The notes under the pieces were generated by a model. The model did no database searches. It was not told the DNA's origin and saw nothing but the letters and a program-made list of their open reading frames with translations. Below, in pieces: positions 23,701 to 34,994 of a stretch of DNA of 64,000 nt. Source of the DNA: Canna indica (taxonomy: Eukaryota > Streptophyta > Magnoliopsida > Zingiberales > Cannaceae); contig CP136891.1 in NCBI GenBank assembly GCA_034359265.1, positions 86,818,001 through 86,882,000 on the forward strand, written 5' to 3'. Both the position numbers and the translations under genes were made by a program. The stretch's first letter is position 1. The number at the start of each line of letters is the position of its first letter.

Positions 23701-25811
23701 CAACTCCACAAGAAACTATTAGATAAGACTGATGTGCTTGCAGCAGGACCCCTAAAGTTAGAGTGTAAAGGCAACAAAACAGTGTTTTATTGAGAGGGTA
23801 AAGATGGAGAGAATCCACCATCAATTTATCAATGGAAAATATTTACCGTTAGAAGAGTACAAAGAAGAAAAAGAAAAGAGGAAAAGAAGGCAGACATATA
23901 CAAAAAAAGGCAAGCTATGGCAACCAAAAAGATAATTCGAAAGAGTAGCTTCCTCCATATGCAGATGTTAATTGGTTAATAAAAAAATTGGGAAAAAAAA
24001 ATAACTGCAAACTATCAAGAGATAAACTAAGGGAACAACCTCAAACCAATTATTCAAAACCTTTGATGCCGGAGAAAGCAAGAGATCCATGAAATCCCTA
24101 ACAAATCAGTAATACAAGTTAGCATCAGTACAAGATAAAATAATATATTGTAAAGCTAAGTTAAAGCTGCAAAAATAAATAGAAGCACTTACAACATGTC
24201 CTTTTGTCCTAATGTGACAGTTTGTTGGAAAATATGACCCCAAAATGTGGATTTTCGTACTCTATCCTTCAACTGAGATATTAGTGTTGAAACATCATGC
24301 CTAACTTCTGGAGTCGGTGAGTCTAGGAGATAATCCATAAATGCACAAAATTTCTTTAGTTGCTCTTCATATCTGCAATAAAGGGAACACTATTGAAATT
24401 TGCCTAGTGCTGTGGCCTCCACTAGCACAAGAAATAAATAATTAAATGAAGAGAGCCATAATGCCTTGACCAGATCTAAGCAGGAGAATTAAACATTATA
24501 ACCTTTTACATTTCAGGAGATTTAAGAAGATTATCATTAATGTCCATTATGATCACTGGCATAAATAGAACACAGGTTCATTCCCTAGTCTATCCATTAG
24601 GTACGGAATAAGTTGCACCATATTACTGTCAAATGCAATTCAAAGGCAATCTTCTGATCCTACTAGTTACTTCAATATGTTGGTCTAGCATTTAATAATT
24701 GAAGTTTTTCTCCAATTAACTTCTGCATGTCTAGAAAATGGATGAGTGGGCACAAAATTTGTAAAACTTAAGGTCGTAACCTAAGAGTTTATGTACATTT
24801 GAACATTCTCAAATTAAAATGTTGAGACTGGCATACGTTTTTTCTGCAAATTTGACATCAACATACACATCAGCTATATTAACAGATTGTTCTATTATAT
24901 GCAACTCATGAAAATTACAAGGTTCCAGTTTTCACTAAATCACCATGAATCTGAACCTTCACGTGGCAAATGAATGCACAATGTGGCAATTATGTGTGGT
25001 AAGGCAAATTACGTATAGAAAAGCACCAAGAAACATGTCTCAACTGAATAAACCGAGAGCAAGTTTTACTGGCAAATAATTTACAAGTTCATTATTTTCT
25101 GTTGCAGGTTCAACTCTTTTGTGTGCTTACATTCTGTGGTCCTTGAGTGTTTCCAACTATAGAGTTGACTTTTGAGGCCTCAAGAACCATCATTGAAAGT
25201 TGAAACATTAGATGGTAAAAGCTGTTGTTGCCAACTTGCCATTGGGATATCAATCTGCATAAGGATTTAGTGGAGACATAAAAAAGAATTAACCACCTTG
25301 GAAAAGCCACTGCGTCCTTCTCCGAGAACTTGGTAATCTCCGAATGGTTCAAATTGGCATCAGGGCCCATAAGAAGGTAACGCCCATCGAGACAAGGGGT
25401 GAAGGACGATGGATTCCTCCGGAGAAGCTTCAGGCCGTGCCTCGGCAACTCCAGATCCCTATGGAGACGTAAGGAAAATAGAAAAACAACGCAAAAGGGT
25501 TAAGTAGTTGCGGACGAGCGGAGGATATCGTACCGGATGACGGAAGGACGGAGGAGGCTCTGGAGGTAGCTACATCGGGAAAAGCGGAAGCCCGGAACGA
25601 TCTCCTCGGTGACGGCGGCTCCACCAACAAGATGGCGTCGCTCGAGAACGGCAACGGAGAGGCCGGCGCGGGCAAGGTAGGCGGCAGCGGTGAGGCCATT
25701 GTGACCACCTCCAATCACCACGGCGTCCCACTTCTTGTTCAAAGATGGCGAGGAGGAGGAGAACGCCCTGCCCCTGCGCAATGGACCGGCCGCCCTTCCT
25801 GCCGACCACAT
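17469..25811 (-). CDS. PYROXD2: PYROXD2-like FAD/NAD(P)-binding oxidoreductase, 16 exons
   Basis: Exons (minus strand): 25534-25811, 25297-25458, 24193-24372, 24040-24097, 23569-23619, 22733-22815, 22244-22331, 21888-21932, 21744-21818, 21593-21661, 20738-20853, 19374-19486, 18466-18545, 17997-18117, 17742-17808 and 17469-17604. All phases agree and give 573 codons plus stop, close to animal PYROXD2 (~580). The dinucleotide-binding motif [16 protein letters not shown] is at residues 31-46, the second glycine-rich FAD motif [18 protein letters not shown] near 538-555, and [12 protein letters not shown] mid-protein. The family resembles carotene desaturase/isomerase-type amine oxidoreductases; the animal member is mitochondrial, with an uncertain substrate. 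The Ser/Arg-rich N-terminus ([20 protein letters not shown]) fits organelle import (inference). The start is the Met at 25811 because its copy at 30,845 conserves it. Both ends of this gene are duplicated elsewhere in the window. Confidence 0.93.
20040..20150 (+). mobile_element. Possible LINE 3' tail in a PYROXD2-like intron
   Basis: The sequence TGGGCTGTTGCCCTCTGTTA followed by TCTTTCAAAAAAA resembles the 3' UTR and tail of plant L1-type elements. No coding remnant is attached, so this is tentative. Confidence 0.35.
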
Positions 25812-26606
25812 TACTCGTGATTTCACTTCACTGGAAAGTCGAGAGTCGATAGTCATACAAGACAAGAAATTAAGAAATGCAAGATTGAGTAGCCTTCATA
25901 TTGGTTCTATACAAGCAAATGTCGTAGTTGGTCCCATGGTCTAGCGGTTAGGACATTGGACTCTGAATCCAGTAACCCGAGTTCAAGTCTCGGTGGGACC
26001 TATATTTTTATATTTTCGTTTTAAGTTTATAACTAACTCTTTTTAAAATTACTCAGAATAATTTGTTGATATTTTTGCTTTGAGTTTATAACCAACTCAT
26101 TTTAAAATTACTCTTAATAATATTGTAGAATAATCTGTCCAATAATTTATATAATTTAAATATTTGATAATAAAATAAATATTTAAAAAGTTCAATTACT
26201 TGTTCATTTCATGTTCAACTTAAAGTAACAAATAATAGTAATAATAAAATATGGAAGAAATTATTATGATTTTGGTTAAGTAGTTATAGCTATAATTAAG
26301 GAAATGGATTATATATATAATTAAGGAGTTGACCAATATAAGAAACCACAAAACAACTCATAATTTTTGTCAAGTGATTGATGCGCTACATGATTATAAT
26401 ACATGACATAGTAACACGAAACATTAACACGATTGGTTTCATATCATATGATCTTGTCGTATGATATGAAACTACTAACATCTTTTTGCATCATGCTATG
26501 AAGCTTAATAATCTTGTCGTATTACTTTTTTTTTACTTCAATCGAAACGAATGAAAATGAGAGAATAAATGATACATCGATATTGTGCTTCACCACACGT
26601 GAAATT
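25626..26606. repeat. Parental copy A of the 5'-end duplication
   Basis: It matches 30,659-33,112. It begins inside exon 1 of the PYROXD2-like gene, covers its promoter and tRNA-Gln, and continues through AT-rich DNA to near the sequence CTTCACCACAC. The divergence is clearly higher than for the 3'-end duplication. It includes a 13-bp perfect hairpin (GTTTCATATCATA and its complement) at about 26,437-26,473. Confidence 0.85.
25930..26001 (+). tRNA. tRNA-Gln (anticodon CTG)
   Basis: Acceptor GGTCCCA pairs with TGGGACC. The D-stem is GTCT/GGAC. The anticodon arm is TTGGA-CTCTGAA-TCCAG with anticodon CTG, and the T-arm CCGAG-TTCAAGT-CTCGG. All stems are intact. It lies ~120 bp upstream of the PYROXD2-like start codon on the opposite strand. 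Confidence 0.95.
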
Positions 26607-27427
26607 GTGACCAAATAGATCCAAATCCAAGATTCGTCACTATCTATCTTAAGTTGAAGTTCTATACTCGACTCATATTCGTGAGTACTCTAATGTTTGT
26701 GAACTAAGTCTTAATAGATGCTTAAGCTAATTTGTTTTGTATTCTTCAATTTATTCATTCTTTTAATGAAAAAATAAAATTGCAAATATGATTTATGTGA
26801 GTGTATATGTCAATTATACAACTATATGTTTCATTAAAGACAAACTAAGCATAAACTCAAGAAGCAATATACATGACAAACGAGCCAAGCTCAACAAACA
26901 TGAAAAATGGTATTATATTAATTAAGCAAGTGTCAAGCTCAAAAAAATAATAAATGACCAAATGAATGGACTCGAGCTTGATAAAATTTGAACAAGCTGA
27001 AGTTGTGCTTGCTTTTATAATTAAATGAAGCTCGAACTCAGGATCAAGAAGAATTTAACAAGTGTAAGAAAACCAAAGCTCAGCTCAGCTTGTTTTTGCA
27101 ATGAGAGTGATTGGTTCACCTGTCATCCAAACATTAATAGAATATGGTAAATTTGTCAAGGCAGAGACAGGATTGGGCGAAAAACTTGACACAATTTAGT
27201 GTTCTGCCTTTGATAACAAAAGAAGGTTCATTTGAACATCCTCTACCTACTAACAGTGCATAATATCAAGGTTGTTTATCGAGCTTTCGTGAATCAACAC
27301 CAAGTAAAAGCTCACATGTTGACTTTTGAGCAAATGTCAGCTATTTATTATGTGTAAATTTCATTAACAGCTAATCAAATGGAAAGGATTCAAATAGATT
27401 GTGCAATAACTGCAGATCCCATTGCTT
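26607..27427. other. Intergenic AT-rich DNA
   Basis: No gene or element is supported. The right end is presumably the 3' UTR side of the next minus-strand gene. Confidence 0.4.
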
Positions 27428-29881
27428 TTATTCCTTCTTCTTTCCCTCTTCCTCTTTCATCTTCTTTTCCCACCTGCGCTTCTGCAGAAGATAAAAAGAA
27501 AGAATGATTAAAAACATTGGATTTAGAAAACATCAAGCAAAAGGGATATACTATAAATTTTCTACAACAGTTTAGCATTGAAAACAACCATTCCAATATG
27601 ATGATAATAATATTGTTCGTCTCGTAACATGTGAATCTTTAAAATTTACACCCAAATTGTGGAAAGTGCCCATGCTAGCCAGCATGAGCAGCTAGCAGGG
27701 AGAGAAAAGAGATAAACAACACTGGCAGCCTTTAAATTTGATTTTCAGGACCTCAAATAGCGAATTCATGAGAACACTACTAAATTTAGAAAGAAGAATG
27801 GATTGTCTTTTCATTAGAACTGGAGCAGCATTAAGATCCATTCTTTTATTCCTCTAATCTTCTATTAAAAGGAGAAAATTGTTACCAAAATGTTTTGCTA
27901 CACAACTTTGTTTTGTACCGTTCAAAGTAGACCCAATTCCACAACATTCAAAAGGCCTCCACATTTGAAATTTTAACTTAATAAGATTAGTGATCGTAGA
28001 CGAGAGAGTAAATGGAATGCTCTAAAGTACAATAGAGGATAAGAATTGAATATATCCAGAGTAAAAGGCAACTATTTAAGTAAAAAGAAGAAAAGAAAAA
28101 TTACAATAATGACCTATAAAGTATCAGCTCACATAAGCAGCATTAATTGAATCTACATGTGAAAGCACAATCTTTTCAAATGATTTAACTAGATAGACTA
28201 GAACACCATAGTTAGTGGCGGGAGGATAATTATATTGGTATATGAGGTTTCATAAGTCTACTACAATGTTAATGGATTTGAGTTAGGTTGTGGTTCAGCC
28301 TATCAAGTTACTTGGCCAATGAGAATTGGTACAATATGAGGTTAAACTATGATCAGTTGTATAGATTAGTCGTAGCTCAGTAAGGGAGCCAATATAGAAA
28401 GGGGCTATCCATGCACAAGTGAAGTTCACAATGATTGTGTTTCACATTCTGCTAACCAGAGCTTGATTATAAGTTATGAGACTTGAATATCAACACTTAA
28501 ATTGGGAAGATAGTACTACCCAAATTTACTCGTATAAAGCATGGAGGGACGATTGAAAAGTCTACTTTCATTAATATTTATTTGAGCATTTTGGGCAACA
28601 TGGATCTATCAAGTTAACGCATTAGAGTTCATAGTCATAACTCGAAATATTTAAGATAAACCCTTCATATAATATGTGGCATGCATATATGCAAGATAAA
28701 CAAACTAGAACATGAGTTTGGCCAGGTTAATGATACTTGAACCAAGTTATGAAACAATGCATGAAGCTAATCCTAGGACTAGTCAATATTAACCTATGAT
28801 AACTCAAGTCATGAGTAAATCATCTTACTCTGGTGGTTACAATTAGCAAATGCCTCTGAGATCCTTGGCATGAGAAGGCTACAAGTATGTTAAAGTAAGA
28901 CAGCAAATAACTACTTCTCTTTTCTTGTGTGTATTTTTCTCCTTGATGCAAAAATGGATAAATTTTAGTTTCCAAAAAAAAATCCATAATGTTTAATGAT
29001 GAAGATGGATGCCACCTACAAAGGTCATAACTCTAACATCCAAAACAACACTTCCATTCCAACAGACATTTCTTTCTCTTTTTCTACTGAAACTCTTTCA
29101 ATAAGTGTTTTCACCGCACAATTGAATGGCATGAAATATTTCGAAAAGGCAGCTCATGGACATCATCATACATTTAAAATTCTTTTCTTTATCATCTTTA
29201 CAAGCAAGCTTTAATCTTTTTTCCCGACAATTAAACTATAAATAGTGATAAAATGACTATGGCAGGCAAAAGAACTTGAAAATCAAATTTTTCAACGATT
29301 GCTAACCTTATAATCCAGCAGCATGTCGGGCATCTTCTTCATCAATTCTTGCGTATGTGCGCGCCTATTCAAAGACATTTTAAAACAAAACATCAACATT
29401 CGATCCTAAACCGTAGCATGAAAAGAAGGAAGAGAAGCCCTGAAATAAGGGCCCCGAGAGGGTAATCGCACTTCTCTGCGGAAATACGATCGCATTTGTG
29501 CCCTTTCCTTTTGTTTCTCATCTCCTTCCTCGCCGGATCATAAGGCCAATCCCTAATACATCCCAAATTAAAAAGCAAATATCAACAAAAGAAATAAAAA
29601 CATCTCTTTTAGGCGTTGAAAGAAAGGGGAAGATATGGGGAGATTAGAGGGACAGACTCTCCGGCGAGAAGAACCTCCTTGCGCAGGCGGGCTCGCTTGC
29701 GAGCGCTGAGTCCTAAGGGCTTCCAGGCGCCGAGTTCCCAGTAGCCCCACACCCCCTTGGAGAGTTCGTCCTTGTACTTGGCCAGCTTCTCCCTCCATGG
29801 ATACTGATAGCCATCCGCCACCGCCCCTCTAGCTACTGACACCGCTTTCGCCGCTGCCGCCGTCGCCGCCTTGCTTGCCAT
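27428..29881 (-). CDS. Small basic protein, possibly mitochondrial (mitoribosome-like)
   Basis: Exons 29658-29881, 29472-29552, 29307-29364 and 27428-27481 join by GT-AG borders into 138 codons plus stop. The N-terminus is Ala/Lys-rich without acids (MASKAATAAAAKAVSVARGA), like a mitochondrial presequence. The body reads YPWREKLAKYKDELSKGVWG, then AWKPLG, a very basic ARKRARLRKE, DWPYDPARKEMRNKRKGHKC, and a charged tail RRWEKKMKEEEGKKKE. I recall this as a widely conserved plant protein. Size, charge and the aromatic WREKL/WPYD motifs suggest a mitochondrial ribosome or organelle RNA-associated component, but I cannot name it with confidence. The 1.8 kb last intron holds no recognisable gene. 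Confidence 0.72.
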
Positions 29882-30658
29882 CGGACCCGAAGGCAGATCT
29901 CTTACCCCCTTACAAGATTGTATCATATTGCCATAAAATCCAATAATAAAGTGCGATGCGGAGCTTGGTTAAATCCGACCCGTTTGTTTAATGGACAAGA
30001 AGGAGGAACAAATAGGAAGGAATTTAATTTGAACAAATAGTAAACTCCTTGTCGGCTATGCGTCCGGGGGGGGCGAATGCGAATGATATACTGGTAGATC
30101 TTAGGTTTAATTTCGAAAATAATTTCAATTTGGCCCTCAGAGTTTTACTATTTTATTTATGTAACTCTAAAATATATTTGAGTTCGGACCCCTACAATTT
30201 GTGTTGGAAACTTGGGATGCCAGTTCGAGTGTTTGACTATTTTCTCGTCAAATCATTGATGAGCTCCAAAGTAAAGGATAATTCATCACAATAACTGTAA
30301 CAATATCTCGTATATTTTCTAAATATTAGATTCAAACTCCCCTATATACTATCTTTATTATAAAAATTAGTCAAAAATTCACGCATTGCGTAATTATACG
30401 TACAAATAACTTAAATCTAATTAATTTTAAAAATTATGATAAATTATTGAAATTAATTCAAATTAAATTATACTTTAAACGAAAATATTCATATCTAAAT
30501 AATTAAATAATAATAAGAAATATCAAATAGGTGAAAACATATAAACATACAGCACAATAATAAATATTAACTAAATTTAATTTATATAATTATAAAATTA
30601 AAATATAGATTTCTTTAAATATAATTTGCATTTTTACTAAATATTTGAAACCAAAACA
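29882..30658. other. Promoter side of the small basic gene and AT-rich DNA
   Basis: No gene is supported. From about 30,340 the text CTATATACTATCTTTATTATAAAA and CACGCATTGCG is reminiscent of Helitron 5' ends, but I find no matching 3' hairpin and do not call one. Confidence 0.35.
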
Positions 30659-30845
30659 TAACAAGATGGCGTCGGTCGAGAACGGCGACGGAGAGGCCGA
30701 CGCAGGCAAGGTAGGCGGCAGCGGTGAGGCCATTGTGACCACCTCCAATCACCACGACATCCCACTTCTTGTTCAAAGATGGCGAGGAGGAGGAGAACGC
30801 CCTGCCCTTGCGCAATGGACCGGCCACCCTTCCTACCGACCACAT
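30659..30845 (-). pseudogene. Exon 1 fragment of the PYROXD2-like gene
   Basis: The Met at 30845 ([20 protein letters not shown]) through VLDRRHLV keeps frame with the parental gene. It then breaks off at AACAAGATGG (30659), where unrelated AT-rich DNA begins. The dinucleotide-binding motif [16 protein letters not shown] survives. The remaining 15 exons are missing, so it cannot encode the enzyme. Confidence 0.9.
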
Positions 30846-30960
30846 TACCCGTGATTTCACTTCACTGGAAAATCGAGGGTTTGATACAGTTATACAAGAC
30901 AAGAAATTAAGAAATGCAAGATTCCTTTGTATCCATATAATCCAAGCAAAAGTCGTAATT

Positions 30961-31032
30961 GGTCTCATTGTCTTGCGGTTAGGACACTGGGCTCTTAATC
31001 CAGCAACTCGAGTTCAAGTTTCGGTGTGACCT
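30961..31032 (+). tRNA. tRNA-Gln-derived gene copy with anticodon CTT, probable pseudogene
   Basis: This is the duplicate of the tRNA at 25930. Acceptor GGTCTCA/TGTGACC has one U-U mismatch (5:68). D-stem GTCT/GGAC is intact, anticodon arm CTGGG-CTCTTAA-TCCAG now reads CTT, and T-arm TCGAG-TTCAAGT-TTCGG has wobble pairs. The fold is nearly intact, but the body is Gln-like while the anticodon is a Lys one. Expression and charging are unknown; decay is the simplest explanation. Confidence 0.75.
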
Positions 31033-31519
31033 ATTTGTTTATATTTTTGTTTTGAGTTTATAACCAACGGGCTTAAATTATTGTAGAATAATTTGTCCAA
31101 TAATTTATATAACTTAAATACTCTGATAATAAAATAATTATTAAAAAAATCACTTACTTGTTCATGTCATGTTCAACTTAAAGTAAATAATGTTTTATAA
31201 TTTCATTTTAAGTTTATAACTAACTCTTTTTAAAATTACTCTAAAAAATATAGTAGAATAATTTGTTTTTATTTTTGCTTTAAGTTTATAACCAACTCAA
31301 TTTAAAATTACTCTTAACAATATTGTAGAATAATCTGTCCAATAATTTATATAATTTAAATATTTGATAATAAAAAAAATATTTTAAAAAAATCAATTAC
31401 TTATTCATATTTCATGTTGTAACAAAAAAACAACAATAATAATAAAATAGGGAAGAAAATATTGTGATTTTGGTTATTTTAAAATTAAATAGTTATAGTT
31501 ATAATTAAGGAAATGGAAT

Positions 31520-31972
31520 TCCTGAAAATTGGATTTTGGAAGAGAGAAATTCTCAAATTCGAATTTTGAGGGTCAAAATTCTCAAAATCGAAATATAGTG
31601 CTTTGAATACTCATTTTACTTTTGAACCAAAGTCTATAACTAGTGAGAGACTTTAGTCAAATTTTATTATATATATATAATTTAAATTTATGAAATATTT
31701 TTATGATAAAAATGAGATACTAATGTCTAAAAAATATTTTTTTAAATTTTCTAATGCATTAAAGATTTTTTCACAAAGTCTATAATTTAAATTTAAATTA
31801 AAAATTACAAAATATTTTGATGTAAAATATTTTTTTGGATCATAGTACTTCTTTTATATCATTAAAAAATTATTTCATGAAATTCAAATATATATTTTTA
31901 GAAATATAAAGTTATTATATACTTTGCACATAAGTCTTTAATGAGTTAAAGACTTCTGTTTATAATAATATT
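31520..31972. mobile_element. ~450-bp insert in copy B, class unknown
   Basis: Copy A runs AAGGAAATGGA directly into TTATATATATAATTAAGG, whereas copy B has about 450 bp between the same flanks. The insert starts with a motif (GGATTTTGGAAGAGAGAAATT, approximate) related to the repeat at 345-455. The borders are approximate, and no clear terminal repeats were found. Confidence 0.5.
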
Positions 31973-32004
31973 ATAATTGTAATTAAGGGGTTGACCCATG
32001 TAAG

Positions 32005-32838
32005 TAGGGCGGGGCATCAGGCAGGTCGGGTCAATACCTGACCCAACCCGATCCGATATTTTAATCGGGGCTTGACCCGAATAATCCAAAAAAATCAGGC
32101 CCCAACCCATTTAACCCAAAATATATCATTCTTTCACTATCATTTAAAGTTTTAACTCCACAAATTATCAATAATTAATTCAATACATATCCTAAATTTC
32201 TAATCAAGTATCAACAAATTATTCAACAAATTAATCAAAAAATTATTACATGTTAACTCAGAGTGTAGATTGTTGAATCGGAGTGTCAGGGACAGCTGAA
32301 CGCCCGAACAAGCGTCGAACAAACATTGAGGAATGAGGGGAGGATCGCTGCCTCATGGGGCAGTTGGGGACGGGCGTCAGGCAGCGCCACCGGAGAGGAG
32401 GCGAGTGGTGATTGTCGACTGCCGATTGCGGAGAGGAGGAGACAAGGAGGCTCAAAAGACGTCGGACGCGAGCTCAATATTGCCGGAGGAGGATGTAGGC
32501 GTCGGCGACTTGACGAGCTGAGGAGGATGCAGGCGTTGCATCGGCGACTCGGTGTCGCAGTCGGGAGTCAGGATTCTTAGGAGTTAGGGCAAAGAAATGG
32601 GGGGCGTCTAGGGTGGGGCGAGCGGGTTATTTAAGATTTTAAGTTAAAATATAAAAAATCAGACGGGTCGGGTTAAATAGGGTTTTCATCCGAACCTGAC
32701 TCGACCCAAAAAAAAAAATGAAATTTTATAAAATGCAACCCGACCCGACCTGAAATACTCGAATAATTCGACCCGAATTGAATTTTCGAGTTGGGTTTTC
32801 AGGTATTTTTGGGTCGAATCAGGTTTTGCTCACCCCTA
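32005..32838. mobile_element. hAT-type non-autonomous element 3 (834 bp)
   Basis: It starts TAGGGCGGGGCATCAGG and, reversed from the right, TAGGGGTGAGCAAAACC. A perfect 8-bp duplication CATGTAAG lies at 31997-32004 and 32839-32846. The subterminal regions are rich in GGGTCGGG/CCCGACCC. Copy A carries the uninterrupted site (ACCAATATAAGAAACC), which independently confirms the borders. The GC-rich core at 32.26-32.58 kb has short frames on both strands, none resembling a transposase. Confidence 0.92.
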
Positions 32839-33110
32839 CATGTAAGAAGCCACAAAACAACTCATAATTTTTGTCAAGTGATTGATGTGCTACATGATTA
32901 TAACACAAGACATAGTAACACGAAACACTAACATGATTGGTTTCATATCATATGATCTTGTCGTGTGATACGAAACTAGTAACATCTTTTTGCATCATGC
33001 TATGAATCATAATGATATTGTCGTATTACTTTTTTTTTTTTACTTCAATCGAAACGAATGAAAATGAGAGAATAAATGATACATCGATATTGTGCTTCAC
33101 CACACATGAA

Positions 33111-33235
33111 ATCGGGATTCGCCCATCCGAATTTATTCTAAGGATAAACGAAAATAATCGGGATTCGCTCATCCGAACTTACTCCAAGGATAAATGAGAA
33201 TAATCGGGATCCGCTCATCCAAATTTATTTCTTTT
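33111..33235. repeat. Three ~46-bp tandem units
   Basis: ATCGGGATTCGCTCATCCGA-like units start at 33111, 33157 and 33203, each followed by AATTTATTC and AGGATAAA. Confidence 0.85.
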
Positions 33236-34994
33236 TAAACGCAGGTTGGGATTTATCCATCCAACCTTCCGGGGCTCAAGCCCACATCACCAGCTCCTAA
33301 CCGAGTCTCTCTGTCATTCATGGAAGATATGACGTCCACAAGACCTATGTCAAGTGTCATTTGGTGCCCTAGGGGTGTTCTTACTGGGAAGAATGCCGCA
33401 ACACACTATACCCATTCTCGATGCCCTATACCCCGTAATATCATCAACCCATGAGGTTTTGTTTCATGCAATTATTATTTTTTTTATTGACTCTTTAACA
33501 AATTATGTTGCTCCTTAAATTTTAATTCTACAATTAAAATTTAAATCTTCAAAAAAATAGGTTTTGTTTTTAGCCTACTGTTGGAGCCAAATTATGGTGT
33601 ACCCAAGCCGAATATGATTTCCAGAGTGTGTCCTATGATTTCAGACTATGTTTTCTAATTAAAATGATAGGTTACATTACTATGTTCAGTAATCATCACA
33701 CTTCATAAACACAGTTTCAAATCTCAGCATCATAAATGACAATCTAGCACGAAATTTCAGCATGTTTAGATTTTCAATATTACTTAATTAATTAACAAAA
33801 ATCATAGCAATAAACCATTCTCAAAATATTTACAAACCATATTACTTTTATCACAAACATCAATAAATAGGGTCTAATATCTAACATAATTTAGCTTTCA
33901 TTCAATCCTTACATCAACACCAAGATTCATGTCTTCATAAATTAAAGAACCATCAAGAACATATAACATGCTATCAAGATCAAGCCCTTTTCATGAAAAT
34001 GTAAATTTACACGCTCAGATTTAAAATATTGATATTAAACACGCATCAGCATCATAGAACATAAACACAATTATCACTCAAAAGCCTAGATCTCAATAAA
34101 CGCAAGAAATTCACTTAGGCATTTTAATGAACACCTTGAGGGCATCCCATCTCCTACATTGGCTGAGTACCCCTATGGCAGTCCTAGGGCTGCTGCACCA
34201 CAAAGGGGGGTCTTCAGGCCTCCTCGACAACGTGAGAAATTGACAAGAGAACACAATTTTCAACAGAGAAACGACAATCTTTCTCAAAACCCAAGAAATA
34301 ATTCAAGAACACAATGACAAGAAAAAGAAAAAGGAAGGAAGAATCACTCACCTGATTATGAAGAAAAAAAGAGAGAAATTTTCTGATCGATGGCTTTCGA
34401 ATCCGGCCACAGCAAGCGGCGGCGGCTCGGCTCCTCAAAGGAGGAGACGGCGACTCCAAGAGAGGGGGAGAGGGGCGGCGGCTTGGTGGCTTGTGGCTCC
34501 TCTCTCACCTTCACGGTTCGGCTTCACAAGGGAGGGGAGGATGAGTCAACTGCTTGACAGCTTGGCTCCCAAGAGAGGGGGAGAGGGGCGGCGGCTTAGC
34601 GGCTCCTCTCTCTCTCTCTCTCTCTCGACGATTTGTGCGGCTCCAACAAGGAGCCGCCTAGCCCTAAGGGGGGAATTTTATAATCCCTCCCCAAACCTCA
34701 TCCACATTCTAACCCTTTTATAACCCGTATCCGCCACAAGCCCGAATCTAAACCCGCTAACTCCTCAACCCAAACAAACCCCATGATGATCCATACAAGT
34801 ATCAATAATACATGCTCAATTATATGCAATACGAATTTAATTAACAAGTAAAGAACACACACAACCTATTTTTCTATTTACCTGAGCTCTCAAGCTCGCA
34901 CCGGACCATGAGTCGACTCAGCTCGACCTCGAATCAACTCGTTAGGTTGGTAAACACAAAATAATTAATTAGACACAATATCTTGGATATTACA
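33236..34994 (-). mobile_element. Probable LTR remnant, minus strand
   Basis: Read on the minus strand, the segment begins TGTAATATCCAAGATATTGT at 34994. A TATAAAAGGG box lies near 34,722, and a CT microsatellite (34606-34627) and GC-rich block follow. This resembles the solo LTR at 4.8-7.7 kb in layout. A 25-bp block around AGAGAGGGGGAGAGGGGCGG is repeated at 34457 and 34570. I could not find the other end or a target duplication, so borders and class are tentative. Confidence 0.4.

Larger units (their letters stand above)
30659..33112. repeat. Duplicated 5' end of the PYROXD2-like gene (copy B) with later insertions
   Basis: It matches 25,626-26,606 in the same orientation: exon 1 fragment, upstream DNA, tRNA-Gln copy and AT-rich flank. 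It is longer than copy A because it carries a hAT element (32005-32838), another insert (about 31520-31972), and a partial internal repetition of the AT-rich flank (about 31040-31190 versus 31200-31385). Confidence 0.87.

Noticed and set aside
28370..28430. Similarity of GGGAGCCAATATAGAAAGG to the TRIM internal domain
   Set aside because: Too short and diverged, with no LTR around it.
30340..30658. Helitron-like 5' end that might have captured the PYROXD2 exon fragment
   Set aside because: No CTRR end or terminal hairpin found; the duplication is also continuous with upstream flank, which fits segmental duplication better.
32258..32580. Short ORFs on both strands inside the third hAT element
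   Set aside because: No transposase motifs; they are a result of the GC-rich core.
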